Below are positions 47,340 to 58,479 of a stretch of DNA of 64,000 nucleotides, piece by piece. Position 1 is the stretch's first letter; each line of letters begins with the position of its first letter. Both the position numbers and the translations under genes were made by a program. The notes beneath the pieces are model-generated. The model was given only the letters and a program-made list of their open reading frames with translations. It was not told the origin of the DNA and did no database searches. This stretch comes from Vombatus ursinus (taxonomy: Eukaryota; Chordata; Mammalia; Diprotodontia; Vombatidae). The stretch is taken from positions 62,594,447 to 62,658,446 of the forward strand of contig NW_020954556.1 of assembly GCF_900497805.2 (NCBI RefSeq), in the 5' to 3' direction.

Positions 47340-48455
47340 ATCAATTCTCATGGAGGTGTAACAAACTGGTTCCAGTCCACAACTAGATATAGTTTACCTT
47401 GATTTTAGCAAAGTGTTTGACAAGGTCTCTCCTGCTATCCTTGTGAACAATATGGAGAGATGAGGGCTAGGCATTAGTAGAGTTAGTGGATTTGAAACTG
47501 GCTGAATGGCTAGAACCAAAGAATAGTTATTAATGGCAATTTGGAAGGCAAAAGCTAATGGAGTGTCACATGATTTGTCTTTGGTTCTGTATGATTCATC
47601 ATTTTATCAGTGACTTGAATAAAGACATCTATGATGGGATTATTAAATTTGCAGAAAACACTAAGCTAGGAATAATGGCTTCTATAGATAGGACCCTTAA
47701 GGATATTTTTAATCTAGAATGTTGGAGCAAATTAAATATAGTGAAATATAATAGATATAAATGTAAAATCTTAAACCTGGGTTAAAAAAACTGACTTCAT
47801 GTCACAGAGGTATGACTAGACAGATATTTGAGAAACAGTGAACTGCAAGCTCCGTATGAGTCAATGGTATCATTGTGGCAACCCAAAAAGTCAACGTGAT
47901 CTCAGGTAGTAATAGAAAGATTTAGTGTCCATAATTAGGAAGTTGAAAGTTCTACTTTATTTGCCCCAGTCAGCAAACAAAGTATTATGCTTGCTTCAGG
48001 GCACTACATTTTAGGTAGGACATTGATAAGATGTAGAGCACACAAAGGAGGGCAACCAGGATGATAAATGACTTTGAGATTATGCCATATAAAGACAGGC
48101 TGGGAAAACAGGCTGTGTTTAACTTGGAGAAGAGAACACAGGGGCAATTTGATATCTGTCTTCAAAGCTGTTCAAGGGCTATGTCTTAGAGAATTCGAAA
48201 ATTGTGAAAGAGCAATAGATATCTCCCCTTGGATTTAGATGGGACAACTGGGATCAGTGGGTAGAAACTACAGGCAGCCATCAGAATGATATAAAAGTGA
48301 AATGAGCTGTCCTGAGAGGAGGTGGGCTTCTGGAGATGGCCTTTTGTTGGCTATGTTATAGAGAGGATTGTTGGTCAGATGAAGATTGGTCTAGATACGG
48401 CCTGTGAGTTTCCTTTCAAGACTTAGATTCTATGATTCCATGATTCTGTAATGGT
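47340..48455 (+). mobile_element. L3/CR1 LINE fragment (reverse transcriptase to 3' end)
   Basis: Frames give YLDFSKVFDKVSPAILVNNM near 47397 and, in the open frame to 47785, FAENTKLGIMASI, then SKLNIVKYNRYKCKILNLG, the CR1-type reverse transcriptase region. The tail ATTCTATGATTCCATGATTC at about 48430 is the CR1/L3 signature. Many breaks; ancient. Confidence 0.88.
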
Positions 48456-48459
48456 GGAG

Positions 48460-50155
48460 CTAAAGCTTGAAACAGGATTTCCTGCATTCAAGGCCTTTGC
48501 TCTTCTGTCTGCAATTGCCATTCATTGAAACAATAAAATTATGTACTTCACAACTCATGTACCCTTTGCGACTCTGAGCTCTGAACAAGTTTACATCTAT
48601 TAATTCTTCCCAGAATTATCTAGTAAAGGTCTTATTTAAGGCTATTTTGTCTTTCTTGTGTAAGAGAGGGGAAGTGGAAGAAGAGGTTTGCTTCTTATTG
48701 CACCTAAGGAATTGGGGAAATTTCTAGAACACATGGATGGTTAAAGAGAGACTGATAGCAGCAACAATATTGAATGATTTCTCCGCCTCTCTCCTTTCTT
48801 CCATCTTCCAAAGCTGTTAAAAGGTGTGCGTGTTGCAGGGAGGGATCTTACAATTCAAAAAAAAACCACCATGGACCAGGAAGGCACAAATAAAACTAAA
48901 TTTTTTTATTAAAGGAAAGCATTTAAGGAGGGCAGATCTGAAAACAGGTGGGCATACTTGATTCTGTGTCTTCTTGTGGAAATTTATTTAGTTTATTTCA
49001 TGGCAAATTGAGTACCTAACCTGAAAACCCTGAAGATACTTATGGAGTTTCTGAGAGCACAATGTAGGAATCTAAGTTTCAGAATTTGATTTGGTAAATG
49101 CTACAGTCATATAGTGATTATGGAACTTTGATAGATTTTCAGGTGAAAGTAAGTCTTAAGTGCTATTTGATTTAAACTCAAGGGTTCCACACCCACAGGA
49201 TTGGTATCTACCCCATAGAGAGATCCATGATGATCTTGTGAGCTTGGGCTTCTGGCATTGGCACTTGAGATAAGGAATTTTTTTTTAAATAATGTTCATC
49301 AAAGGAAGATGACGATGTCATTGAATGGATCTGACAATTTGTCTGAAACATCTTAATCCAGATACTTAAAACCAACAAATTATTAGCCCTATAAAGATCA
49401 TTTGGTTACCTTTTTGCTACAGCTATGATTTACATCTTTACAATGAAATTATCATAGTAGTTTAAAGCTGAGAGGGTCTTAGAAAGCAATATTGTATAAT
49501 GGAGAGAGCACTGTATTTATAATGAGAAGATCTCCTAGTGATGCTATATGGCTACAAACAGTAGGACATCACAATTATGAAACCACAATTGTAGGTGCCT
49601 CAAAGAAGAAGATGGATGTAAGTGAAGATAGGTATAAATCATCTATAGCAAGATATCAAGCATGACTTCCATAGAGGAAATGGCATAAAAGACATTATTA
49701 AGGTCTGGAAAAGGAGACTTGTCAGTGATATAGTAAAAATGGTTTACCTCAGCACTAAATTGTAATTCACAAATTATTTGTTAAAAAAAAAAGCAATCCA
49801 AAGAATACCTCCAGTATGTTGGGTAAATTCTCTGTGGAGAATTTGTAGGAAAATATGGATGAACTGTAAAAGATGAGAGGGTGTGGACGGGTTATAATTT
49901 GCATCAGTGCAAGGACTACATATACTACATACATACATTTAATGAGATACAAAGAAAATATGGGTAAACATGTTAACAAGAGAGATTAACACAGGAAAGC
50001 AAATTTGAATCCATAAATATTAGCCAGATTTGCTGGGATGGGAATCAGGAGGATTATTAGAATATGGCTCTAGGAAGGTATAACCTATTCAAAGTAATAG
50101 AATAAATAATAAATAGCAATGGACTAGTATTATATATCAATAATAATAGAAAAAA
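48460..50155. other. Mostly unrecognised stretch
   Basis: ATGCTATATGGCTACAAACA at about 49539 hints at the end of an RTE-type reverse transcriptase, but not enough to call. No exon seen. Confidence 0.4.
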
Positions 50156-50345
50156 AATCCACAAACCACTGGATGTCCAGTAGACATCTTAAACTCAACA
50201 CATCTAAAACCAAACTGATTATCTTTCCCCCTAAAATCTCCCCATCTCCTATATTTCTTATTATTGTAACATCTTCCTCCTGGTCCCTCTGACTCCCAAC
50301 TTGTGTCATCCTTAACTACTTATGGCTACCTACCATATCCAATCT

Positions 50346-50511
50346 GTTCTTTTTTTTTGTTTTTTGGGTTTTTCTTTGTGAAGCAAGCAGGGTTAAGTGA
50401 CTTGCCCAGGGTGACACAGCTAGTAAGTGTCAAGTGTCTGAGGCCGGATTTAAACTCAGGTCTTCCTGACTCCAAGGCCAGAGCTCTATCCACTGTGCCC
50501 CTAGCTGCCCC
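50346..50511 (-). mobile_element. Marsupial SINE, inner copy of a nested pair
   Basis: Reverse SINE between two T-runs. It sits in the tail of the outer SINE that ends at 50682. Confidence 0.88.
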
Positions 50512-50682
50512 TTTTTCTTTTTTTCTTTCTTTCTTTTTTTTTTTTTTTTGCCTAGGCAATGGGGTTAAGTGACTTGCCCCGGGTCACACAGCTAGTAGGT
50601 GTCAAGTATTTGAGGCTGTATTTGAACTCAAGTCCTCCTGACTCCAGGGCCGGTGCTCTATCCACAGCGCCACCTAGTTGCC
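50512..50682 (-). mobile_element. Marsupial SINE, outer copy of a nested pair
   Basis: Reverse SINE whose target duplication CCATATCCAATCT lies at 50333-50345 and 50683-50695, so both SINEs fall inside one duplicated L2 site. Confidence 0.9.
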
Positions 50683-51479
50683 CCATATCCAATCTTTTAT
50701 GAAGACTTGTTGATTTCACCTTTGCAACATCTCTCAAATACTCTTCCTTCTGTCCTCTGACAGTGCCATCACTCTAATTCAGTCCCTCATGACTTCACGT
50801 TTGGATTATTGTAATAGCCTGCTGGTGGATCTGCCTGCCTCCAGTGTCTTCCCACTTCAATCCTTCCTCCATTCAGTCACCAAAGTGATTTTCCTTAAGT
50901 GAAGGTCGATCATGTCACTCCCTCCCCCTACCCAACACTCCTACTCAATAAACTCCAGTGGCTTCCTAATGCTTCCAGGATCAAATATAAAATCTTCCAT
51001 TTGAGGTTCAAACTCCTTCATAATCTAGCCCCTCCTATCCCCATGTTATACCTTACTTCCTGACACTTTACAATCCAGTGACATTGTCTTTCTTGATGTT
51101 TCATGAACAAGATACTCCATCTCCTGGCTGTGGGCATTTTCTCTGGGTGTCTCCCATGTCTGGAATGCTCTCCCTCCTTATATCTACCTACTAGCTTCCC
51201 TCGCTTTTCTTTAGTCCCAACTAAAATCCTATCTTCTACAGGAAACCTTTCAAACCCCTCTTAATTCTAGTGCCTTCCCTCTGTCAATTATTTCCTATTT
51301 ATCCTCTATATAGCTTGTATACATTTGTTTGTTTATTGTCTTCCCTGTTAGACTGTAAGCTCCTTGAAAGCAGAAACTGTCTTTTTTACTTTTTTTTACC
51401 CAGTGCCTAGCACAGTGCCTGACACATAATAGGTGTTTAATAAATGTTTATTGACTCATTGACTGACTGAAACCAGTGG

Positions 51480-52195
51480 GAGAGAAGTATGGTGGTGAGC
51501 ATTTGGCTGAGGACCAATTGGAGTGGAAAACAAAAGTATATTATGTAAATTTGCATTTTAAAGGAAAGAGGGAGATAGTGAAACTTTTTAAGCAGATGAG
51601 TGACATGGTCAAAACTGTACTTTAACATTATAACTTTGAGTGCAATATGCAAAATGAATCTGAGAGGGAACAAACTGAAGATTGGAAGATCAATGAGTGA
51701 ATCAGTGTAATAATCCAAGTGAAAGGTGATGAAGGTCTGAACTAGAGTGGGAGCAGCATGAGTAGAGTTAAAGTGCTTGTGAGAGATGTTATAGAGGCAG
51801 GATTGACAGGTTTTGGCAACTGATTACATATGGGCAAGGAGGGAGGTACATGAGGGAGAGTGAAATAGTCAAGGATGACTCAGGCTTCAAGCTTGGGTGA
51901 CTAAAAGAATAATAGTGCCCTCAATGAAATTAGGGAAGTTAGGAAAAAAGGGGAAAAGATAATGATATCTATTTTGGATGTGTTATGGGATATCAATTTG
52001 AAGATATTCATCAGGTGGTTAGTTCTAGGACAGGAACTCAGGGGAGAGATGAGTGTTGGATATATAGATTTGGTAGTTATTTGCATAGAGATAATAACTG
52101 AACTCATGGAAGGTGATGAGCTCACCAAAAGGGAGTTGAGAAAGACAAGAGGGCCAAAGAATGAACTCAAGGGTATAACTACTTAAAGGGATTGA
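51480..52195 (+). mobile_element. Unclassified interspersed repeat, 3' part
   Basis: GAGTGACATGGTCAAAACTG, AATAATCCAAGTGAAAGGTG, TCAGGGGAGAGATGAGTGTT and TAGTTATTTGCATAGAGATA match the later part of the family seen at 17717. Open frames on both strands here are chance. Confidence 0.6.
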
Positions 52196-52199
52196 GACA

Positions 52200-53040
52200 T
52201 AGATGATGACCCAGCAAAGAAGACTAAAAAGCATGGCCAGACAAGTAAGGAAACCATGACAGTGTATTGACATAAAAACCCATGTAATAGGTTTCATTGC
52301 TCTCTTTTCTTGTGTTTTATTAAATTTTGTAGTCTTTAAGAACATATATTACTCTAAAGAAATGTACAAAAGCAGTAGCTTTTAAAGAGCCCACCTCAGT
52401 GATTGCTGATGATAGTAGCTATTGGTACCATATGGGAAAATCAAGTTTTTCAAGGCATTTAAGTTCACAATAAAATGAGTTGTATTAAATTAAAAAAAAA
52501 AGTGAGGCTAAAAAGCCCCAAATTGACAAGTTATTGCTGCAAAACAGTCTAATTAATCTCCATAAACTTAGAACAGACCTATAGAGGGATTTTTATAGAT
52601 TCTTCTAGTGTGGCATAGGCTTCCTGAAGTTGGAAGTACAGTAAGAAGAGTAGTTTTAAAAGGCAGCTAATTATTCTCATGAAGAAAACATGCATGTCAT
52701 AGACAAAACAAAACAAAGACTGGAGTACTGAAGCCTGGAGAAAGGTAATTTTTACTATTAAAATTCACTTTTTCACTCAAAGCCATAACAAAATCATTGT
52801 CAGAAGTCTAAATGACCCTGTAAGATCTGGGCATCTTTACCAGACATTAAAACATCCATCCTCATTTTTGGGGGAAGATTTAAAAAATTCTACTGGGCTG
52901 GAATTCTAGAGGATTATGGGGGATAGAGACATGACTCATGATTTCATTGGTAAAAAGAACTCCTGGATGAGAAATTCCCTAAACCCTAAAATTCCCCAAC
53001 CAGGTTGGCTCTATTTTTTTTTTCAATTAGTCTTGCCTAC
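52200..53040. other. Unrecognised stretch
   Basis: No supported feature. Confidence 0.4.
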
Positions 53041-53044
53041 AACA

Positions 53045-53165
53045 CTGAAAGGCTAAGTGACTTATTCACCTAGTGTCATAAACCAGTATGTGTCAGAGGT
53101 GAGACTTAAACCTAGGTTTTTCAGGCTCTGAGTCTGATTTTCTAAATGCTACCGCATGCTACCAA
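53045..53165 (-). mobile_element. MIR-type SINE remnant
   Basis: AGGCTAAGTGACTTATTCAC and CAGAGGTGAGACTTAAACCT. Confidence 0.65.
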
Positions 53166-53169
53166 ATAT

Positions 53170-53585
53170 AATAATATATGAAGAAGCAGAATCATTCTGG
53201 AATCACAGAAATTCCCAAATGAAGATGGAATACTATACACCATACTATGTACACCTTATACCTTTGCACATGTCATGAAAGGCTAAAGAGGTAGAGAAAA
53301 CCATGTATCAACAGTGTAAGAACTCACTTGATTGAAGTATCACTAAAAACTTGTGGAATAAAATCAAGGCTAGATAGGGGGAAATGGATAGTTCATCAAA
53401 GGTATAATATCAAATGTGATAAAGATTCAGTGAAAGAATGTGTCAACATCTTGTGAACTCCAAAGCTGAATCATATATGACAAATGATTGCAGCAAAACG
53501 AAGATATATTTCATATTAGAAAGATATTTTAAGATGTTAAAAGTTTTAAGGCTTATTTTGTCTTAATAAATATAATTATTTTCCT
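53170..53585. other. Unrecognised stretch
   Basis: No supported feature. Confidence 0.4.
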
Positions 53586-53589
53586 TTAT

Positions 53590-54095
53590 TCCAGGCCATA
53601 GAGTTCAACCTGCACCTAAACAGAAACACTCTTTAAAATATCACGAACAAGTGTCTATCCAGCTTCCACTTGAAGATATCCAGGTAGCAAGAACCCACTA
53701 TCTTCCATTCATGTTTGGAGAGCTCTATCATTAAGATTATGTTTACATCAAGCCAAAATCTCCTTCTTGCAATTTACATAGGGAATTATAAGATTTAGAG
53801 TTGAAAGGTACTTCAGTCTGATTTCATCTAGCCTCTTAGATAAGAAAGATAAAACCTAGAGAGAATTTACTGGCCCAAGGTTATGAATACGAGCCAAGAT
53901 TTGAACTCATGTCCTCATTCAAAATCCAATGATCTTCCAATATGCCATGCTACCTCCTAGCTGTTCATTCTAGTTCTGTCCTCTGGGACTGAGCAGAACC
54001 AATCTAATCCCTTCTTCATGACAATCCTTCAAATATTTTAAGATAGCTATCATGTTCCTTCAATAAGCCCCCTCATCTCCAAACTAAATGTTTCT
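53590..54095 (-). mobile_element. L3/CR1 fragment enclosing a MIR-like SINE
   Basis: Reverse CR1 C-terminal region: AGAACCCACTATCTTCCATT, ACATCAAGCCAAAATCTCCT and, after the SINE at 53785-53962 (TTAGAGTTGAAAGGTACTTC, GATTTGAACTCATGTCCTCA), GTTCTGTCCTCTGGGACTGA and AGATAGCTATCATGTTCCTT. Confidence 0.75.
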
Positions 54096-54289
54096 GTTTA
54101 AGAAAAAAACAAGGCCTATTAATCAATCTCTGACCCACCCAATCATAACTGTACTAGATCAATAATAATTCCTGTGTGTGCCCAAGGAAAACACATATTG
54201 TGATTTTTTAAAAATCTAAAATTCAACAATTCCCTAGTATTTATTAACCTGAATATAATTGGTTCCTGAACATAGTCTTCTCTCTGAAA

Positions 54290-54545
54290 ATGGTAGGTAG
54301 CTATGGTATCAGTGGAAAGATTATTTTACATCAGAAAACCTGGGTTCAAGTCCTTTTCTGCCATTTACCAGTTATATGATCACAGGCAAGTGATTTAACA
54401 TATCTAAGTCTTTCTCCACTTTTGTAAAATGGGGATAATATACAATAACCTCATAGGATTGTTGTGAAAATTAAATAAGATGATGGATGTAAAGCACCAC
54501 ACAAAATAAGCTATAATTAACATAATAAAATGTTATATTATCATT
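54290..54545 (+). mobile_element. THER/MIR-type SINE
   Basis: ACCTGGGTTCAAGTCCTTTT, TGTAAAATGGGGATAATATA and CCTCATAGGATTGTTGTGAA. Confidence 0.85.
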
Positions 54546-54549
54546 ACAT

Positions 54550-55740
54550 ACCTCTGGAAGGATAATTATAATATAAGCACCTTTAGATCAAGGACTGTTG
54601 ATTTTAATTTTTGTATCAACAGCACCAACCACTAGGCCTGCCATATAGGAAATGCTTAGCAAATTTTTGAAAGATTTATTTTGGTGAAAAAAATTTATAA
54701 ATATACACTGAAAAATAATTACACAAAATTTCTTCTCTGAGGCCTCATCATGTTATGGAGATGACTTGAATTTTCAAATACTCTGCCAGAAGAGAACAAG
54801 CTCTGGCAAATTCTACCCAAAATTACTGTATAAAAAAGTTATGATGAAAGCTTTTTTTTTCTGTTGCTTACAATTCAAATAAACATTTTATTCATTTTTA
54901 CTGTGCTTGGATTTTTAGTGATGCAGATGATAATAGATTACACTGAAGTTTTATAAAAGCCAGATTTTTTTTGGAGTTGGGGGAAGAGATTGTGGCCCAT
55001 ATTTGGACCAATATAGTATATCATAAAAAAAAATTTCTCTATAGAAATAATTTCCCTTTTTGTCTTGTACATTGAGTTAGAGTTGTAGGCAAAAAAAATG
55101 ATGCATTTTGTACATTAGAAAGAAACATTCTTCTCCTTCAAAGGAGGATTAGGATTTAAATTTTGGGAGTCTCCATTCCTGAAATATAGAGCCTCATGTA
55201 AGTTGGGGATGTTGGAGGTAAAAAATCTATGAAGGCAAATACTAATGAAAGGAAAAGAAAATACGAAAAAAGTATTTCCAAATGTCATAAAATGGTTTGG
55301 GGGTTTCTAATAGGACTTATTACAATAAAATAATACAGATGATCTCTTATAACCCTGAAAGGGGCCAGCAGGGAATGGGAGGACTTGGGTCACTACTAGG
55401 GGATGACCCAGGGGCTTTGGGGGCCCCTCATCATCTCTCTATCATGACCTCTGTGATAAAGGCCCTGGGGGAATCTAAGCCTCTATATAATGGGCATAAC
55501 ACTTGTGTAATCTACACAAGTTGTGAAGATCTACTGATGTAGATCTACTGATATAGAGTTATTTTAATTCAAAATATTTTGTGGCCCATTCGGTGAGTGT
55601 CTAACAAATAGGTGCTGTGATTCCATGGTAATGTCCCTACCCTACCCTCTGCAGTGAGGGGGTGGGGTATGAGGTGGAACACAGTCATCCACTGTCTCTG
55701 TGAATGGCTGACATACAAATCCCTGAGGTCACTGCTCTTC
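54550..55740. other. Unrecognised stretch
   Basis: An L2-like tail is possible at about 54580-54660 (ATCAAGGACTGTTGATTTTA). A short open frame at 55297-55542 has no splice sites I trust. A direct repeat AGATCTACTGAT occurs twice at about 55526-55552. Confidence 0.4.
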
Positions 55741-55752
55741 AATGCCAGTTCT

Positions 55753-55775
55753 CTCACCTTGTTGTCCAGGAAGAC
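55753..55775 (-). repeat. Exact 23-base copy of a splice-donor region (copy 2)
   Basis: Identical to 56011-56033. On the minus strand both read VFLDNK followed by a GTGAG donor. In this copy the preceding residues read TDLL instead of TNIL, so it could be the end of a duplicated or alternative exon. No convincing acceptor upstream. Confidence 0.7.
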
Positions 55776-56015
55776 AAGGAGGTCAGTGGATAATGCCTAC
55801 TATTTTGAGTGACTTACGTTTTTTCATCCTGCACCTCCCCAACTTAATTTTATCCTCATCATCCTCATCTTCGTGCCCAGGCAGATACTGGATGTCAGCC
55901 TTGTGGGCTTGCTACAATGTGGCTGGTGAGGACCAATTTGTTATAGAATCCTGGGACCACTTTATGGGTGGCTAAGACAGCCCCAGAGACTGGCCCACCC
56001 AACTGATACCCTCAC

Positions 56016-56915
56016 CTTGTTGTCCAGGAAGACGAGAATGTTGGTCCTTGCTTGGCGAGCCTCCTGCTGCAGTAGGTTAAGCAGGTGCTCTTGGAAGGCT
56101 CCTAGCCGAGGGAAGAAGCGTCCTTTGTTCCAGCAGTTGTTCATGCGGACCGAATCCACTCCCAAAGGACGCAGGGAACGAATGCTGCCCTCATCGAAGA
56201 TCACTTGCTGTGAGCGGGACAGCAGCAAACCCCCTGCTCTTGCGTGCAATGTCGTCAGTTTCAGCACCAGACCCGAGCGGACAGCAACCACTACACCGGC
56301 TAGTCCCACAGGGCGGGCACCCACCCCCAGTACAGGCACATTGGTCCAGGGCCCGATCTCACATAAAGATGCAGGCTCCTTTGGGCCCCAAGCACCCGAA
56401 GGCTCCCGGAGCTCCTCCAGCTCTGCTTCTGCCTCTGCCTCGGCCTCAGACTCCGTCTCTATCTCGGGTGCTGCATCTCGCTTATGTTTGAGCTCCGGCT
56501 CCTGCTCAGTCTCCCGCTCCCGCACCTCCTTTGCTTCTGCCACTGCCTCTGCCTCTGCCCTTGTCTCTGCTCTTTCGTCTGCCCCTGCCTCTTGGTCTGG
56601 TTCCTCTTCCTGCTGCTGAGCCAGATCCAGGACCCTCCATCTCAGCTCTACTACACTAGCCCACAACGCAGCGTATAGCAGCAACAGAGCGGCCAACGTG
56701 GGGCCTAGTGCTATATCCTGCCCTGACCACTCCCCCTTCCAAGTCCATGTCCATGTCCATGTATCGGTCTCTGGGCTCGATCCGCTCCCGGTCGTAGGCG
56801 ACGGCCCCCCTCCAGCTCCAGCCACTGCCACAGCCAGGATGAGGGCTTCAGGCCCCATGTTTACGGCTGCCAGACCTCCAGCCCCGGCAGGGGCCTGTCC
56901 ACCCATGACCTCCAT
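56016..56915 (-). CDS. Candidate first coding exon of an unrecognised membrane protein
   Basis: I do not recognise this protein. From an ATG at 56915-56913 in good context (AAGATGG) the minus strand is open for exactly 300 codons to the donor AAG/GTGAGG at 56015. Residues 1-50 are small and Gly/Ala-rich; 52-59 are a (TW)4 repeat; 69-90 form one membrane segment (ALGPTLAALLLLYAALWASV); 102-172 are Glu/Ala-rich with short EAEA repeats; 185-300 look globular (CEIGPWTNVPVLGVG, SRSQQVIFDEGSIRSLRPLG, RMNNCWNKGRFFPRLGAF), ending TNILVFLDNK. The frame also continues upstream of the ATG without a stop, but the farthest start there is GTG. The exon sits in a GC-rich, CpG-containing island amid AT-rich DNA. 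No such gene lies between WWOX and CLEC3A in humans as far as I know. It could be an old retrocopy of part of a gene. Confidence 0.55.
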
Positions 56916-57175
56916 CTTCAGAGGCAGCTGTGCACACTCAGCCTGGGCCTCAGCTCCCTTCTCTTTCCTGCCCCACTTCAGCTGCGGCCTCACGCCTTCT
57001 TTCTCTCCCTGACCTGCTTAGGCTGTGGCAGCCTCGGTCTCAGACTTCTCGGCTCAGCGCAGTACCCACCTTCCACTCTTCTCCACCGCTGGTAGCTCCT
57101 CCTCCTCTTCCTCCTCCCACATCTCCGCCCTTTCCTCCTCTCCCTATGCCTCCTCCGACTGCTCCCCCTCCTCCT
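56016..57175 (-). promoter_or_regulatory. GC-rich island and likely promoter of the unrecognised gene
   Basis: GC-rich sequence with CG dinucleotides covers the exon and the 250 bases upstream. On the minus strand the upstream part is GGAGGAGGA-rich. No TATA box is obvious. Confidence 0.5.
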
Positions 57176-57439
57176 CCTGGATTAGATGTTTATAGAATTT
57201 TTATATTTTCTGTCCTAGGTTTTCTTCCAGTTCTGACATTCTATGCTCTATGTATTAAAATTCCTCTCCCTCTGACAGATTATATTCTAAGGATCACTGA
57301 AGCACTTACAGTCTATATTTTCCCAGGTCTGAAAGTCTATGACTCAATCTACTCATCAGGTCACTTTGGTCTAAATTGTAATTCTCATTCCTTCCAGAGA
57401 AAAGAGAGGCCATGTTGTATACATATCATCTCACTCCAA

Positions 57440-57665
57440 TAGAGGATAAGCTCTTTGAAGGCAGGGATTCATTCATTTTGGTCTTTGTAAGCTCCATGCC
57501 TAGTTCAGTGCTTGGTTCTAGTTGGCATTTAATAAATGCTTGTTATAGGAAGGAATGATTACTATTTTCTAGACCCTAAGTCCTGGCTCTGACTAGCAAG
57601 TTCTTTTTTCTGGGCCTCAGTTTTCCCATGTATAAAATTAGGGAGGCTGATGAACCATTTCGGTT
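57440..57665 (+). mobile_element. L2 3' end followed by a MIR piece
   Basis: L2 at 57440-57555: AGGATAAGCTCTTTGAAGGC and GTTGGCATTTAATAAATGCT. MIR at 57568-57665: GGGCCTCAGTTTTCCCATGT. Confidence 0.8.
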
Positions 57666-57669
57666 TTGA

Positions 57670-58475
57670 TAATTTTATAGAAAAACCAGTCACTGGGTTA
57701 AGCATGTAGATACCAGCCTATGACTTTAACCACCCTATCCTTTCTTTCCCTACTGGGCTCCTGAGAAAGCAAAGCCAGCCCAGTCAGGGATGTAGGAAGG
57801 GATCCCTACAGAAACTAAGTAACTGTTGCTAATGAGGAAGATCTAATATCCTGACCAGGAATGCTCTCTCCACCTAATGCAGAACTGTTGCTCAATCTCT
57901 GTCCAGGAGGGTATTTAGTATCAGAATAGAAAAATCACTGGGGCCAGATGGAGAAAAGTGTCTCATAGAATCCCATCCTGGTGCTTTGGACATCCATCCT
58001 CCTAAGTCAAATAATAATAATAATTAATAATAAATTATATTTCAATATAACTGAGTTTTTTTAATTAAGAAGCATCTATTTGACTTCCCTTTCACCTTCC
58101 CCTTCTATTGAGAAAGACAAAAAAAAAAAGAAAACCAAAACCTTTGCAACACATTTGTGTATTCAAATAAAGCAAATTCCTATGTCAGCCATAAGCAAAA
58201 ATGTATGTGTCATTTTTCATATTGAATCCATCACCTCACTGTCCAGTATACCTCAAAGAAACCTCTACAAAGCTTGGGCTCTGATCCAAGAATCATGCAG
58301 TGGCATGTGAATTACTTGGGGCAAGTGATGATTTTGATATGGTTTAATTCTATGATATCAGTGTTCATGTGTTCTTCCACTTACAATAGGCTAACTCAGA
58401 ACATCTGACTTTGACTAGATGAACCTGAATTGAACTGCTTTTCCCACCTTTGGCTAGTTCCCTGTTCCTTTTGGC
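57670..58475. other. Unrecognised stretch
   Basis: Contains an AAT/TAA-rich patch at about 58010-58040 and an A-run at 58120-58131. No exon seen. Confidence 0.4.
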
Positions 58476-58479
58476 TAGG

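Larger units (their letters stand above)
50160..51475 (+). mobile_element. L2 3' region split by two SINEs
   Basis: L2 wording on both sides of the SINEs: ACTGATTATCTTTCCCCCTA at 50214, GACTTGTTGATTTCACCTTT at 50704, GGATTATTGTAATAGCCTGC, AGACTGTAAGCTCCTTGAAA and CACAGTGCCTGACACATAAT at the 3' end. Confidence 0.92.

Noticed and set aside
47558-47785. 75-codon plus-strand frame
   Set aside because: Part of the L3/CR1 reverse transcriptase.
50303-50737. Frames such as GLSDLPRVTQLVSVKCLRPD and its reverse
   Set aside because: These are SINE translations and recur at 28704, 38709, 39563 and 63211.
55776-55925. Acidic phrase HEDEDDEDKIKLG on the minus strand with a GTAAGT donor after it
   Set aside because: The reading is short, the upstream acceptor is poor and the Asp/Glu run comes from a simple CAT/CCT repeat. 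It may deserve a look with RNA data but cannot be called.
56017-56619. 200-codon plus-strand frame opposite the orphan exon
   Set aside because: Ser/Ala-rich mirror of the Glu/Ala-rich minus-strand frame; no start context, splice sites or domain.
56916-56993. Extension of the orphan exon frame by 26 codons
   Set aside because: The extension begins at GTG, not ATG; the first ATG with good context is at 56915.
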